From Branchiostoma lanceolatum (taxonomy: Eukaryota; Chordata; Leptocardii; Amphioxiformes; Branchiostomatidae): a stretch of DNA of 64,000 bases. This document shows, piece by piece, positions 16,901-27,845 of this stretch. How positions within the stretch are numbered: the first letter of the stretch is position 1; every line of letters begins with the position of its first letter. Under the pieces are notes generated by a model. It was given only the letters and a program-made list of their open reading frames with translations. It was not told the DNA's origin and made no database searches. The position numbers and the translations under genes are program-made. The stretch lies in the NCBI RefSeq assembly GCF_035083965.1, contig NC_089724.1, positions 9,976,910-10,040,909 on the forward strand, given 5' to 3'.

Positions 16901-18836
16901 CACGGTAAAGCCGGCGTCACAATTCATGCGAGCATCGGCCGATTTTGTAGATCGCCGGAAGCTCGCCGAATTTCAAATTCGCCCGAGCGTCGACCGTATT
17001 TTTCGCTGAAAACCTGCCCCGTCACAAATTGAACGGAGCTCGGGCGACGTCCGTCGAACACTAATAATCATAAATTCCACATAAGACGGTACCATGTCTT
17101 GGACACGGACGAAGTCAGAATCAACTGACCTGGTGACAAGTTCAAATTTTGTCCAACTTTACTTTCTGAGTTGTGGCAAATCTGTCGGGCATGAGTGAAG
17201 TGGGTGGGCACACTGAAAATAATACCCAAAACAGGAATTTTGTCATAAACCAATCCGAATACTAGCGCAGGGGCCACAAAGTCAACAGACCAGTCGTTTA
17301 ACCCCGATGCAAACATTTTCAGCAAACTGAAATCGACCGAAGCTCGGGCGAACGCCGTCCGAGCTTCGGCCGACCGTTGATAAGCCTATCGACGCCCTGC
17401 CGACGCCTGGGCGTGCCTCGGCAGACAAACATAGATCTAAAATGACTCAGTAGACTTTCAACTAGTCATTTTGTGTAGGAAAAACTCAGGAAGTCAAGTC
17501 AAGCCTCAAAAGTCAAGCCCAAGTTCATTAATATATAAATTGAAACATCCAAACCAATACCAAATAAGAAACAAGAAGTATTGTCTTCGGTGTCCACATT
17601 TTATTTATAATAAAATTGTTTCAATGAAAATTTAACTTTGCGATTGAATTGTCTTTCATTAGAAAAGTTCGGCAGCATTCTTTGACAAGTTGATATTAGT
17701 ATTAGTTAATATTAAAGTATTATTTATCATCTATGTTATAAACCAAGCTGTCGTTACCTTTTATCTATAAACAAGAAGGAGTTCGGCCGGAGCCCGTCCA
17801 AGCTCCCATCGACACCAGTACAACGCTCGCCCGAAGTACGCCTTATTTTTCATGAGTCGGCCGGAACACTGACGACGGTCGGCCGATTATTGTACAAAGC
17901 CCGTGCGAGGCTCGCACGAGGCCGAAGAGTTCGGGCGACCTCCGACCGACCAAAAATCGGGTCTAAAATCCTCGGATGCCCGCCCGAATATTGACCGAGC
18001 GCTGGGCGTTGCTCGGGCGAGCTACGGGCAAACTGTTGACGAGCCGTGCGAGTTCAAAAATCGTCGCCGAGGCCTCGCTGAATTTAAGCGCAGCTTCCAG
18101 TGCCCCGCGAACGTCGGCCGAGCTCCGAAAGTTCGCCCGAAGTCCGTAGAATCGACAGGACGTCGGTCGTACTTCGCCCGAAAATCGCCATTTGGAGCTC
18201 GCCGACAAGTCGGCCGACCTAAATTCTTCATTTGTGACGGGGGCTTTAAGACCAAATACACCGGGAACGAACAGAACAGAAAATCACCGAGACTTACTGA
18301 CAGTTAACGTAATATTTTACAAAGGCATACCTCGGCGTTACATCATATTGAGTTACTCTGAAGATGGCCATGGCATGGTCAGAAAATTCTTCAGTGCACA
18401 AATTTACACTGGCGTTAAGATAAGTGAAGATTCTACTTTGAAAGTTCACAACACGTTGAATTGTCCATGAGTTGGTCGTATGTTTGAATGTATCATTATA
18501 TGTGTGAAATTGTGTCTTGGCGCATAAAAGTGGTGCTGACACAATATTTCTATCAAGTCGTGCAGTCATCACTACAACTGAATGTTTCTTATACGCCCAC
18601 TGAAGTAGCAGGGAGAAAATCGGTGAAAACATTTCTATGGTTTTTCTTACCGGGTAGGCGAGTAGCCCGTCGCTTGTTGTGTCGAACACTTTGAGACCGT
18701 CCAGCAACCCTCGTGCGATGGGATCGCGGGGTATCAGCTGCCTGTCCAGGGCTTCCTCACACAAGTCACTGTAGAAACTTGATCCACAAGCAAGCAGGTA
18801 CAGTGGCCAAAGGTATTTCAATAGTCTCCAAAACAT
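13990..18836 (-). CDS. Unrecognised 350-residue protein, seven exons
   Basis: Minus-strand exons: 18836-18651, 16876-16707, 16191-16016, 15740-15606, 15429-15283, 14787-14662 and 14102-13990 (1053 nt). Every junction is GT/AG and phases run 0, 2, 1, 1, 1, 1. The N-terminus (MFWRLLKYLWPLYLLACGSS) looks like a signal peptide or anchor. Exon 3 holds a helical, tryptophan-rich segment (FHPITWLELARNIRDWTKDY). Exons 4-6 are symmetrical 1-1 exons of 45, 49 and 42 codons. Exons 4-7 each begin with a junction aspartate, run into an aromatic or amphipathic stretch and end in an acidic, proline-rich tail, as if one exon had been multiplied. I recognise no domain. It may be a lineage-restricted secreted protein. 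The exon-intron structure makes a chance ORF very unlikely. Confidence 0.78.
14146..14655 (+). repeat. Minisatellite, about 24-bp unit, in intron 6 of the unrecognised gene
   Basis: Degenerate tandem copies of a unit like CACAGCTAGATTACTAGATA, varying in ACT/ATC content, fill the intron between the last two exons. Roughly 20 copies. Confidence 0.9.
15049..15064 (+). repeat. Poly-G tract inside an intron
   Basis: A G-run of about 14 bases, followed by GC-rich DNA with short inverted repeats (CCCGGCTGGG and the inverted form near 15160). Confidence 0.8.
15205..15272 (-). repeat. Copy of the exon-3 splice acceptor region in intron 5
   Basis: On the minus strand, a tract CACTCTTTCTCACAG precedes GCGCCTTCCCTACT. 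This matches the intron end and first ~28 bases of exon 3 (16191 and its upstream tract), including the upstream CAGTATCGAAAC. Reading on from it quickly meets a stop, so it is a pseudo-exon rather than an eighth exon. Confidence 0.75.
16906..18248. mobile_element. 1.34-kb non-autonomous DNA transposon in intron 1
   Basis: Left end TAAAGCCGGCGTCAC at 16906 and the inverted right end TAAAGCCCCCGTCAC at 18248 match at 13 of 15 positions. GC-rich subterminal regions on both sides are packed with TCGGCCG, GCTCGGGCGA and related motifs in both orientations, and the middle is AT-rich. No transposase is seen. Target-site duplication is unclear (TA or longer). The left end lies only 29 bases from the exon-2 splice acceptor. 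Confidence 0.75.
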
Positions 18837-18934
18837 CTTATCGTTTTTGGCGACGCCTCAGGGGCGAGCCAAATTTTTACTATATTGTGTGCAGATTGCA
18901 AGAATTCTAGGAATTGTACAGGAATGTGAAAGTC

Positions 18935-19725
18935 CATGGGACGATAACTCAAGAATGCCTGGATGTATTGTCTTCATATTTTGTAGGTGGGTAGGTCTGT
19001 GGGAGACCTTGTAATGATTGGATTTTGGGCTCCCTAGCGACTTTTATGGTACTGCAGGGGAACTTTCACTTTTCAAATCTCGTCTTCTGAACATGCTATA
19101 GTCATGATTTTTAAGTGGTGGATAGCTCTTTGTTAGGAAAATATGTCCTGTAGATTTGGACCCCCTAGCGGCTTTTTTTGGAACTGCAGGAGCTGATTTT
19201 GACTCAAACGTTGAAAGAGAATAACGCAAGAAGGGGATGACGGATCATCATAATTTTTGGTGTGTAGATAGCTTAAATGATGATTTACACAATCATATGC
19301 TAATTATGTAAACCAATATCTGATTTGCTTAATTAATGAGGACAGTTAATAAATCAGCTGCGTTCTATTATAGGACTCTCAAACACATGACATATGTAAC
19401 TGAGAAAGAGATAAATATCGATAGATATCAATTATGCAAATTGATACTTAATTTGCATAATTAATGACAAAATATTATAAATCCATAGTGGTAAATGATG
19501 GGGATTTCATTTTTGCACCATTTGGAAGTTAAGTAAATGTGGGCAATATTAGACACAAATCTTGCATAGAGGGCCTCATTTACATAATTTATGAGGAAAT
19601 GGTACGATATCTTATTTTGTGAAAACAAGATTTTCATACATTGGACAACTTGCGTTATTTTGGTAGAGAAGGTGATCGACTGATATGATTTGAATTATGC
19701 GAGGTCCTTATTTGCATGTGGGCTA
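18935..19725 (+). repeat. AT-rich dispersed repeat, copy b
   Basis: GATAACTCAAGAATGCC, then TTTGTAGGTGGGTAGG, then ACACATGACATATGTAACTG, then AATTATGCAAATTGATAC modules. Same motif order as copy a. Confidence 0.75.
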
Positions 19726-19752
19726 AAAACGAAAACGTTAACAGAGACCACC

Positions 19753-19766
19753 GTCGCCATGGCAAC
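19753..19766 (+). promoter_or_regulatory. X-box-like RFX site
   Basis: GTCGCCATGGCAAC fits the consensus GTNRCC-N2-RGYAAC at every specified position. No adjacent first exon was found, so function is open. Confidence 0.35.
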
Positions 19767-20413
19767 ATCTTTTTATGTTGCCAATCTTGTTGGTTTTTCA
19801 TTCTTTTGCTGAAAATGTTGAATTCTCACAGAGTCTGAAAAACCACGACCGTTGACTACGGTAACGTCGTATCGGTTGGTTTGTGACGTTCTAGAACTTC
19901 AATGTCGATTGTGGCTGTTGTACTTGCGCGGAACAGAGCTCTTTTTCGCCAGTTGTGCGCAGATGGAATAAAGGTTCAGGGCGATTCGGCACTTGGCAGG
20001 GCGTACAATGGCATAGGAGTCCAAAATACACATTTTTGGACTGAAAAACGGCCCAAAATCCCCAGCTGTAGGTGCCGAATCGTCCTGATCGTCCAGATGT
20101 CCCAATTGCCCGACATCCATAACAAAATCAAATGATAGGAAATAAATGTGTGCATCTAGCGGTGGTTTTCCATCGTTCGATATGTACGTAAGTTTTGATA
20201 CAGGCCGTCTTTAGTGACTTATCAACTGGTAATTTCATACATATTGGTGGTACTTTTGATATGCCTGTTTTTCAAACCTTTATTCAAAGTTTACACAGGC
20301 AGTTATCGGCGAATTTCTACCCCGTCATTTCAGCCTAGGCTACAATAGTCAATATCAAAGTAGCTCTGATGAGACCGAAGCAGAGGGTTATGTCCTAAAT
20401 GATATAACTGTTA

Positions 20414-20482
20414 AATAGCAAAGTCCTTTATTCACAACCACGTATTCTTAATACGTGGTTGTGAATAAAGAAATTTGCTATT
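20414..20482. repeat. Near-perfect short palindrome (MITE remnant)
   Basis: AATAGCAAAGTCCTTTATTC and ACAACCACGTATT are mirrored by AATACGTGGTTGTGAATAAA and on to TTTGCTATT around a 3-base loop. The arm ends match the inverted repeats of the element at 29066-29356. Confidence 0.85.
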
Positions 20483-21599
20483 CAGTCATTCACCATTCAC
20501 CAACCTCAGGAAATTATTCACAGAGGGTTCTCTCCTGTTTTTGAGAGAATTCATCTGACAAGGAAATTCCACTTTGATAATATAACGAAGGATCTCTGCC
20601 AAAGTGATCGAATAAACAAGGCGTATTTACTACATTACATGCATTGCACTTGGCTAGAAAATCAAACCCTACCTTTTGAAAAGGATTAACCTTTTACCCA
20701 TCGGACATTGATGACGCTACACTTTTAAAATATATGAAATATAGTAAATGGTACCAGCTCAATAAGCAAAGGTTATGAATAATTATGATTAGAATAGCAG
20801 ACGACAGAAGGTTTCCAAGAAACTATGCTCGATAGAAACCATTCGATGTGCCAATGGTGGGTACGTGGGGGGATGCACGAAGTGAATTTATTTCGACATG
20901 CTGGCGCCGCGCAATCATTGAAGCAGCATTCAGGGTTTCAGTTCAAGTTGGAACCTTCTCATGCTTCTGTCGTTCATCTACACCCAGTCTGCAGTCCACC
21001 ATCAGATTGAGACTAGGTCGTGCTTGGCTGACTTCTCCACCTCATATGTCAACCCACTCGTGTCCACTATTTATTCATTTTTGGTCTAGCAAGCATAGTT
21101 TCCGTGCCGCAGGGCCACTGCTGGCAGATCCCAAGTTTTATTACACCTCACGTATGCATTGCTAATCAATGAAAATTCCCACTGATATGTCGAGTTTGAT
21201 CGATCCTCCTCTCGATTATGATACTGTAAATGCAAGTTCGCGTGGTTTTTATTTCGCGCAAGGCGAAAATGGAGTGTTCGCGGTGGGTTTAGTTCGCATC
21301 CATTTAAAAGGGTCATTGGTCAAGAAGCAGTTAGATTACTAGTATTTGATTGCTACAATCGTGAATTTGAAATAGAAAAGGGCATACCAATATATGTAAG
21401 TTACAATGTGTTTTATGGCATATTAGTTTTATTTGTTCTACATCGAACGTTACATGTACAGGTCAGCTACCTGATGATGACAAAGAGCAGTTATAATGAT
21501 TACTCCCATACGACACCATATTATCAAACCATGTACAAACAAGAGTTCTACGACCTCATACCTTCGTCAAATGATTTTGACCTTTATGACTGACGTATT

Positions 21600-22740
21600 A
21601 GGAGTGTTTTTCATCAATCATCAATCATACCAGTTGACCCTCTTCACCCAAATAACATAAGTTGTCCAAACCTCCTTGTTATGACTATGAGCTTAACGAA
21701 GAAGGTTATGCTAACATTTATCATCAATTATGCAAATAAGCTCCCTCCTTATTAGCATAATTTGATTCAATGGTGTTCACATTCACACAACTTCCTAATG
21801 CCACAATTATGAAATTGCCGTCATTTACTAGTATGGAATTATAGTAGTTTCTCATTAATTATGCTAATTAGGCCCACATTTGCATATTTCCTATCTATCA
21901 ACATTCCTCTCTTCCTTAGTTACAAATGTCACATATTTGAATAGTCATATCATGGAACACAGCAGATTTTTAAAATTGCCTCATTAATTATGCGAGTTAG
22001 AATTTGATTTGCATAATTATCATCCAATCATACAAAGCATCACGTAAGCTATCTACATACCAAAAATCATGACCATCCATCAAGACCATCTCGAGTTATA
22101 GTTTTTCTCATTAATTATGTCAATGAGGTTCTCATTTGCAAAGCTGATATCTATTAATATTTCTCTCTTCCTCAGTTACATATGTCACATGTTTAAGAGT
22201 CCTATCATGGAAATTGATGGATGTATAAACTTTCCTCATTAATTATGCAAATTAGATACTGATTTGCATAATAAGTATCTAATCATGTACATCAGCACTC
22301 AAGCTATGTACTTACAGAAATTTATGACCACCCACCAAGCCCTTCTTGAGTAATTCCCTTTCACAGTCTGAAGCAAAACCTGCCCCTGCTATAGCCAACC
22401 CATAGGTCTGCTTGGAGACTACCTTACCATTATGCCTACAGCTGGCTCACAGCCAATTTGTGTAACTGACGTTTCCTGCCCTCAACATGACCCCTCAGGA
22501 CCTCCTTGCCCTATGCATGACGCCTTGGAAAAACAGAGCCCACACGTACACATACTTCAGCATACAATGTAACACATTTTTACACTTTTCTCGTTAATTA
22601 TGCAAAACACTTCGCCCAAAATCTAATCATCTTGAGATTTCCCACACACACACCGACACACCAACTACGACAACAAACCATCCAGGCGTTCTCGACTTAT
22701 TCTGTTCACTAACAGACACACAGACAAGCACCATCGAATA
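21600..22740 (-). repeat. AT-rich dispersed repeat, copy c (inverted)
   Basis: Reverse-orientation counterpart of copies a and b. It contains CTTCCTTAGTTACAAATGTC, ATCATGACCATCCATCAAG and CTCGAGTTAT, many ATTAATTATGCAAATTAG-type strings, and a CA-rich end near 22640-22725 corresponding to the (GT)n tract of other copies. At least two partial repeats of the internal module are present. Confidence 0.75.
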
Positions 22741-22774
22741 ACCTTGTCGACGAAACCATTTCGTCGACGAAGGT
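22741..22774. repeat. Short perfect palindrome
   Basis: ACCTTGTCGACGAAA / CCA / TTTCGTCGACGAAGGT, 15-16 base arms around a 3-base loop. It may mark the end of the dispersed repeat. Confidence 0.8.
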
Positions 22775-23834
22775 AACTATATTGTGTGTGAGCTGTATAG
22801 TACAAGGCGTGGTGACATATAACGTTACTGTCGTGTACCTTGGCAGATCATCAAGTGACTTCTCGTAATCAATACCTTGCTTTGCTGCATTACAATCAGA
22901 TATCGCTAGAGGACGCCCGCGATGCGGAAGTGACCAGCGTTAGCCAGGTGACCCTTGACACATGTTTCGTCTGTGAGTCATATTTACATCTTCGTGGGGG
23001 TAGAAAACATCGTCTTGTGATCGTCACGAGATAATTAGTTAACCAACCGGGAACCGATGCTCCGGTCCAGGTCTTACGAGGCCATACCTGATAACGAGGA
23101 GGTCGGAAGTCCAGGTGGCAAACGGAGACGGCGGCCGAATTTCTATAGGTAACGTCTGGAGCTCTGTCTGGAGTTCTCATGTTCATAACCATTGTAGGTA
23201 TAACCAAGGGGGTTCTATCTAACGTTACATGCCATCTAAGAATGTGCGCACCCTTCAAGTTCAAACATAGACGTCTAAACCGTGCCTCATTTAGCGTTAC
23301 AGCGTCAGAAGTTTTTTTATGGAGGTCGCGATCGAGATAGGGCAGCTGAATATGGACTGTAACGTTAACAACAGTTTAGTTTATTGCAAATTCGACGAAC
23401 GATGAAGAACAATAGAACAAGTGACTACTGTATAAACCTAAGTCTAAATGCTGGCTCTGAGTTCAAACTTTTTAAATCAAGCTCTGACGTTTTTGTCTGA
23501 AACAGCGGAAGACGAAAGATCATGAATTGTGTACAAAAACCCTAGCTGTTCATGAGTTGTGTAACCTTATCTTACATAACGTGCATAACGTGATATCATT
23601 GCTTACAAAAGGGAAGTCAAACCCTTCACTAGTTATAGACAATTACGTTTTTATAATCTAGTTTAGCTGCTTTTATACCTATTATACCCTGTTATTTTAT
23701 CTATGTTTTTGCAATTAGCCTTCGGGCAGGAATTTGCAATAAACTTATAAACTTAAGTCATTAAATGTATTATGTAGGTTGGATTCTTCTTCATGTTGTT
23801 TCTTTGTTTCAGGTTTTGTTCGTGTAAGTTCTGT

Positions 23835-25761
23835 ATGCCTGCCATGGGGACCTCGTTGGTGCTGGTGTTTGTTGTGGTGTTCTCAGTGTACCTGGCCAAT
23901 GGATATCCCATCCATGCCTCCTGTACCATTGACTGGTGAGGACTACATAGCTTTTCTGTTCTGAATCAAAGTTGAACTGCAATTATCAACACACAAATTT
24001 TCCACTGCTAATTTACCACATTTGTTGATCTATTTCAGGGGTTTCAGCCAGAACTGCTCGGCTGTGAATGCCAGTTTGGTGAAGATGATCAACACATGGA
24101 CATCTAGTGACAACTGCAAGAACGGGGGAGAAAAGTGCCTGTACACGGTACTTCATTTCAATGCTGTTTCTTGTTTTGTTTGTTTTATTTATTTGCACAT
24201 AAAAAAAAAAAGAGTAATAGTTATGATATCTGCAACATATCATATCTAAGTATAAACTAAAGGCTTTTCATTGACGCCATGGTAATGTTGGTGGGTAGCC
24301 TGACTAAATCTCGCTCCTAGCGGCCCGACGGTCACCGCCCCCTTGAGGGAGGGGGTCAGTAACCCCAGCCAGCGAGAGATTGTGTAAACACAGGCTAGTT
24401 GGTGGGTATATGGATGAAGCAGCAGCATGTCGGCATGTTTGAAACACTGCGTTTGCATTGACTGTGCAACCTGTCATATTTCGTAGGTGGAACTAACATT
24501 TCAACATAATTTTTGTCGTTAAATTGACCATGATTTCAACCGTTAGATATTGGTGTCTTGGAGTGATGAAATTTTCTTGTGTAAGGTAAGTCAAGTACTA
24601 GAAGTAGCATCCAGTATTTGATTATACTGCTGCAGGGTCCCTAAGGAGGGCAGCACTTGGCTAGTCTAATCACATTCTGCTTCCAAGCTGCTCTGTCCAG
24701 CAGGTTCACATGGGTGATGCCATGCACCAATTGCAAGGAGGTTGTATCTCCATATAACGTCCATGCATGCACGCACCTTAATTTCCTTCCTAACACACTC
24801 CAACCTAAATTTCCTTGGTCTACCACAAACTTTGTTGCCTGGCAGTTGGTGACCGTGTTTGAATTTTAAACTTGACTCTTGTATATTTCAGTTTGTCAGT
24901 GCATCTGACACTGAGCTGAAGGCGACCCACAAGACGCCTGTACACATGTATGTGGATGACCTGACCTTCACCTTCACAGCGGGACAGGCACCCCCTACCA
25001 AGTGCAGGGTCAAGGTGAGAATGGTTAAAGTTTAGACACCTCTGTCTCTCTCTCTCCAGCTATCATTCTATACGCTGTAGAACTCCATTGGTGTCACATG
25101 GCAAATTCACAATCCAAGTTAAGTCATATTTGTAAGCCAGGAATAGTGTTGTGATTGAACCTTTAAAAGAATGAAATACCTATTTACCAGAATACACATA
25201 AAGAAAGATGAAATGTATCAAAATACAGAATGCTTTGATGAGTAAGCATCACAGGTTGCTACATTTTGGCATAAAATGATGAAACTGTTATACTTGTATA
25301 TGGCCCTCAGCCTGGGAACAAGAAATCATTGAGTGACGCCAGTCTATCCCCATGTTTGTTTGTACTGACCACAATTGTTTGTGTAGTGGGGTCTGTGTAA
25401 TAAGTGCACATGACCAAGCTAGGTATAGTTTAAATGAAGATAACCTAACCCCAACTCATGAACACATACCGTATTTCAGTAGATTCCACCCATATTTATG
25501 TGTATTCTAGTGTTTTCTGGAAAATAGTTGGACTGCAGAATGCTACAGTTGAAGATCTTATTGTCATTTGCATCTGTTGTGTGTTCCCAGGCTCATTCCA
25601 CATCCGAGACTTGGTACGCCTATCTGGACTACAGCACCAACTACTGCAACCTGCGCAACCTGGCCGAGGGGGCGGGGCTCACCGAGTCGCCCAACTTTAC
25701 AGAAGTGACCAGCGACAGTATCTGTACCCAGTACTCATCTAGGAACTGCACTAAGTACTGA
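23835..25761 (+). CDS. Small cysteine-rich secreted protein, family unnamed
   Basis: Exons 23813-23935 (coding from 23835, or from the better-placed ATG at 23844), 24039-24147, 24892-25014 and 25591-25761. All are GT/AG with consistent phases, giving 164-167 residues. A signal peptide (LVLVFVVVFSVYLANG) is followed by eight cysteines and four N-glycosylation sequons (NCS, NAS, NFT, NCT). Landmarks are CTIDWGFSQNC, DNCKNGGEKCLY, YVDDLTFTF and LDYSTNYCNLRNL. I think similar uncharacterised proteins exist in other marine invertebrates but cannot name the family. The acceptor at 23811-23812 implies an upstream non-coding exon. Confidence 0.85.
24296..24397. repeat. Foldback MITE in an intron
   Basis: TAGCCTGACTAAATCTCGCT at the left is matched by the inverted AGCGAGAGATTGTG...CAGGCTA at the right around a GC-rich loop. 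A similar TAGCCTG-ended, more degraded foldback is at 48695-48772. Confidence 0.7.
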
Positions 25762-26355
25762 CATACTCGGTTGGCGAACTGTTTGTAACGACTTCCACCA
25801 AACAAATACAACCTTTTTTTTACATTACTTTAATTGTCATTGACAAATTTTTATTCACATAAATGCTGTAACGTTAATTCTCATCTATGTGGTTTATGCA
25901 TTCACGGATTTTGCTTGTATCCTTTGGGATAGAAGGTCTACATTGTTCTTATTTAGAAGTTTGCTAAGTAGAGGATAACAAGGATTGTTCCTAATCAATG
26001 AAAAAACTCAGCTGGTCAAAGGTTAAGTTAGACAGTATGCTGGAAAATGCTTTAACTTTAAAGGCCTTATGTTGAGTGTTGTCTGAATAACAAATTGATT
26101 TTGATGTGATTTTGATAAACAAATATTTAGTAACATAAAGCTTTTTACTTTTCTCAGCATCAAAAGATGAAGACACAGATGTATAAAGACTACAGAAACA
26201 AAGTGTAAAAAGATGTTAGACCTGTTTTCAGATGACCTGTGTTCAAGGCTATGTTACCAGCTTGTCTGTTTGGTTGTTTTCTGAGAACAGAGATGTAAAC
26301 TCAGTGTGTTGCTAGCTGTATGTATTCATTTGAATAAAAGAAGCTGTGCACAAAA
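25762..26355 (+). other. 3' UTR of the cysteine-rich secreted gene
   Basis: AT-rich, ending at the strong signal AATAAA at 26333-26338. Confidence 0.6.
26333..26338 (+). terminator. Poly(A) signal AATAAA
   Basis: Canonical hexamer 572 bases after the stop codon, in the context TTGAATAAAAGAAGC. Confidence 0.6.
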
Positions 26356-26599
26356 AGGCTGCTTTGCCAGTGTGTTTGTGGCTGTGTATGGCTGACAGGG
26401 GAAGAGTGCCCAGTTGTATACGTGGTCTTCGACAGATCTACCCTACAGCATCTTTTATGGCTAAATAGTCCAATATGAGGTAGACAGTCTCTGCCACATA
26501 CATCACATCTATCTGAAAGCTAACTCATTTCTGTTGCAATGCTCTTTTCTGAAGATTCACTTTTAATTTTTTTAATAATTATTATGTAGACCGAATACT

Positions 26600-26695
26600 C
26601 AATCTTTGCAGACAGGAGCACACAATTGGTGGAGCTGAATCGCAAGGGTCTGGAGCGATTGCCTACTGATTGCGCCACACGATGGCACACTTTCT
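26600..26695 (-). repeat. Possible tRNA-derived SINE head
   Basis: On the minus strand, GTGTGGCGCAATCAGTAGGC resembles an A box and GCGATTCAGCTCC a B box at the usual spacing. It does not fold convincingly as a full tRNA, so a SINE remnant is more likely. The remaining 26356-27659 holds no exon. Confidence 0.3.
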
Positions 26696-27124
26696 TCTGT
26701 GCTGTGCATCAGTCTAGCTTCTCCGGATTTTAGCTCCCTGGACAGTGTGCATCTTGATTGGTTGGAAGAGTACCTAAGGGCTGCTTTAGTCATATGGGTG
26801 AGGAGGAGTGGGGAATGTGTAGAGAAGTTCTGTATCTTAAACTGTATATGGTGGCTGCCTAATTGGAAGACTCACAAAATGTATCAGCTGTATGCCATTA
26901 CACATTGGCATCTTTTATGTGTTGCCTTAAACAAACTTCAGTTTAGCATTTATTTGAAGTATGTGGCTGGCAATCCAGTGAAGTGGTCCATATATATAAC
27001 GGGTGGGGCACATCGAGACAGCATCAAAGTTTTAGGGAACATTTGAGATATTTCTTATAATGCCAGCCATCAAGGATAACTCTTAATGCCTTATCTGGTT
27101 ACATTTCTTTTACTTTCTGTCTGG

Positions 27125-27327
27125 TTACTGTAAATGCAGAAGTGTTGGTGGTGGTTTTATATTTGCAGTTATCGTGGTGAGATCTCCGGATCCGCCGCAA
27201 ACTTAAAACCACTGCAGACATCTTTTGCCCTCCTACCCCCTTGTCTACTATTGTCTCAAACACGAACACTCCATTTTCTCCCTATCACCAGATTAAAACC
27301 ATGTGAACTTTAATGCATTTACAGTAA
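27125..27327. mobile_element. 203-bp MITE with 14-bp perfect terminal inverted repeats
   Basis: Begins TTACTGTAAATGCA and ends TGCATTTACAGTAA. Relatives or fragments with the same ACTGTAAATGCA end and a GTGTTCGCGATGG-like interior are near 21222, 57824-58045 and 62990-63045. Confidence 0.85.
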
Positions 27328-27659
27328 TTTGGAAGGGCTTACTCAGAGTCATTGCTATATACATTGTACAACCGACATTGTAAATCTTAAACATTCAATA
27401 TTTCCTACTGTGATACAATAATTTATGGTGGTCATCATGTCTTTAACTTACAGTAGGTAGAAATATTTCATACAAGCAATTACAAACAGCACAGGACAAC
27501 AAATCTGAACACTATATACAGATGCTTCGTATATAATACTAATAATAAACAGTTGTGCATTTGACAGTCATCTAATCTTAAGGCTTCATAATATACATGT
27601 ACCTTTATGGATTGAAATGTGAGTTTTGCCCCATCTTTCTGGGTGAGGCAGAGAAGTTT

Positions 27660-27665
27660 TTTATT
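27660..27665 (-). terminator. Poly(A) signal candidate for CSTPP1
   Basis: TTTATT on the plus strand (AATAAA on the minus strand), 181 bases beyond the CSTPP1 stop. Confidence 0.4.
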
Positions 27666-27845
27666 TACCGTGATGTACAAAACAGGTTTGCTATACACCA
27701 CCTATAATGATCGGTCCATCCCTGAAGTCCAGTAACACAACTGAGTATCATATTTCCATATATACACACTTAAATGGCAAAGTCCACAATTGGAAACATG
27801 TTGGAAGCTACCATTCCAAACTAGGGGTAGACAGGTTATGTTTCC

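Larger units (their letters stand above)
18837..23812. other. Repeat-rich intergenic interval
   Basis: About 5 kb between the divergent unrecognised gene and the cysteine-rich secreted gene. It contains two copies of the AT-rich dispersed family, an X-box-like site, hairpins and a truncated ACTGTAAATGCA-type element near 21222. A 5' non-coding exon of the next gene must lie somewhere upstream of 23812 but is not identifiable. Confidence 0.5.

Noticed and set aside
17903..18307. 134-codon plus-strand ORF rich in Arg, Gly and Ala
   Set aside because: Sits in the GC-rich subterminal repeats of the intron-1 transposon and reflects their composition.
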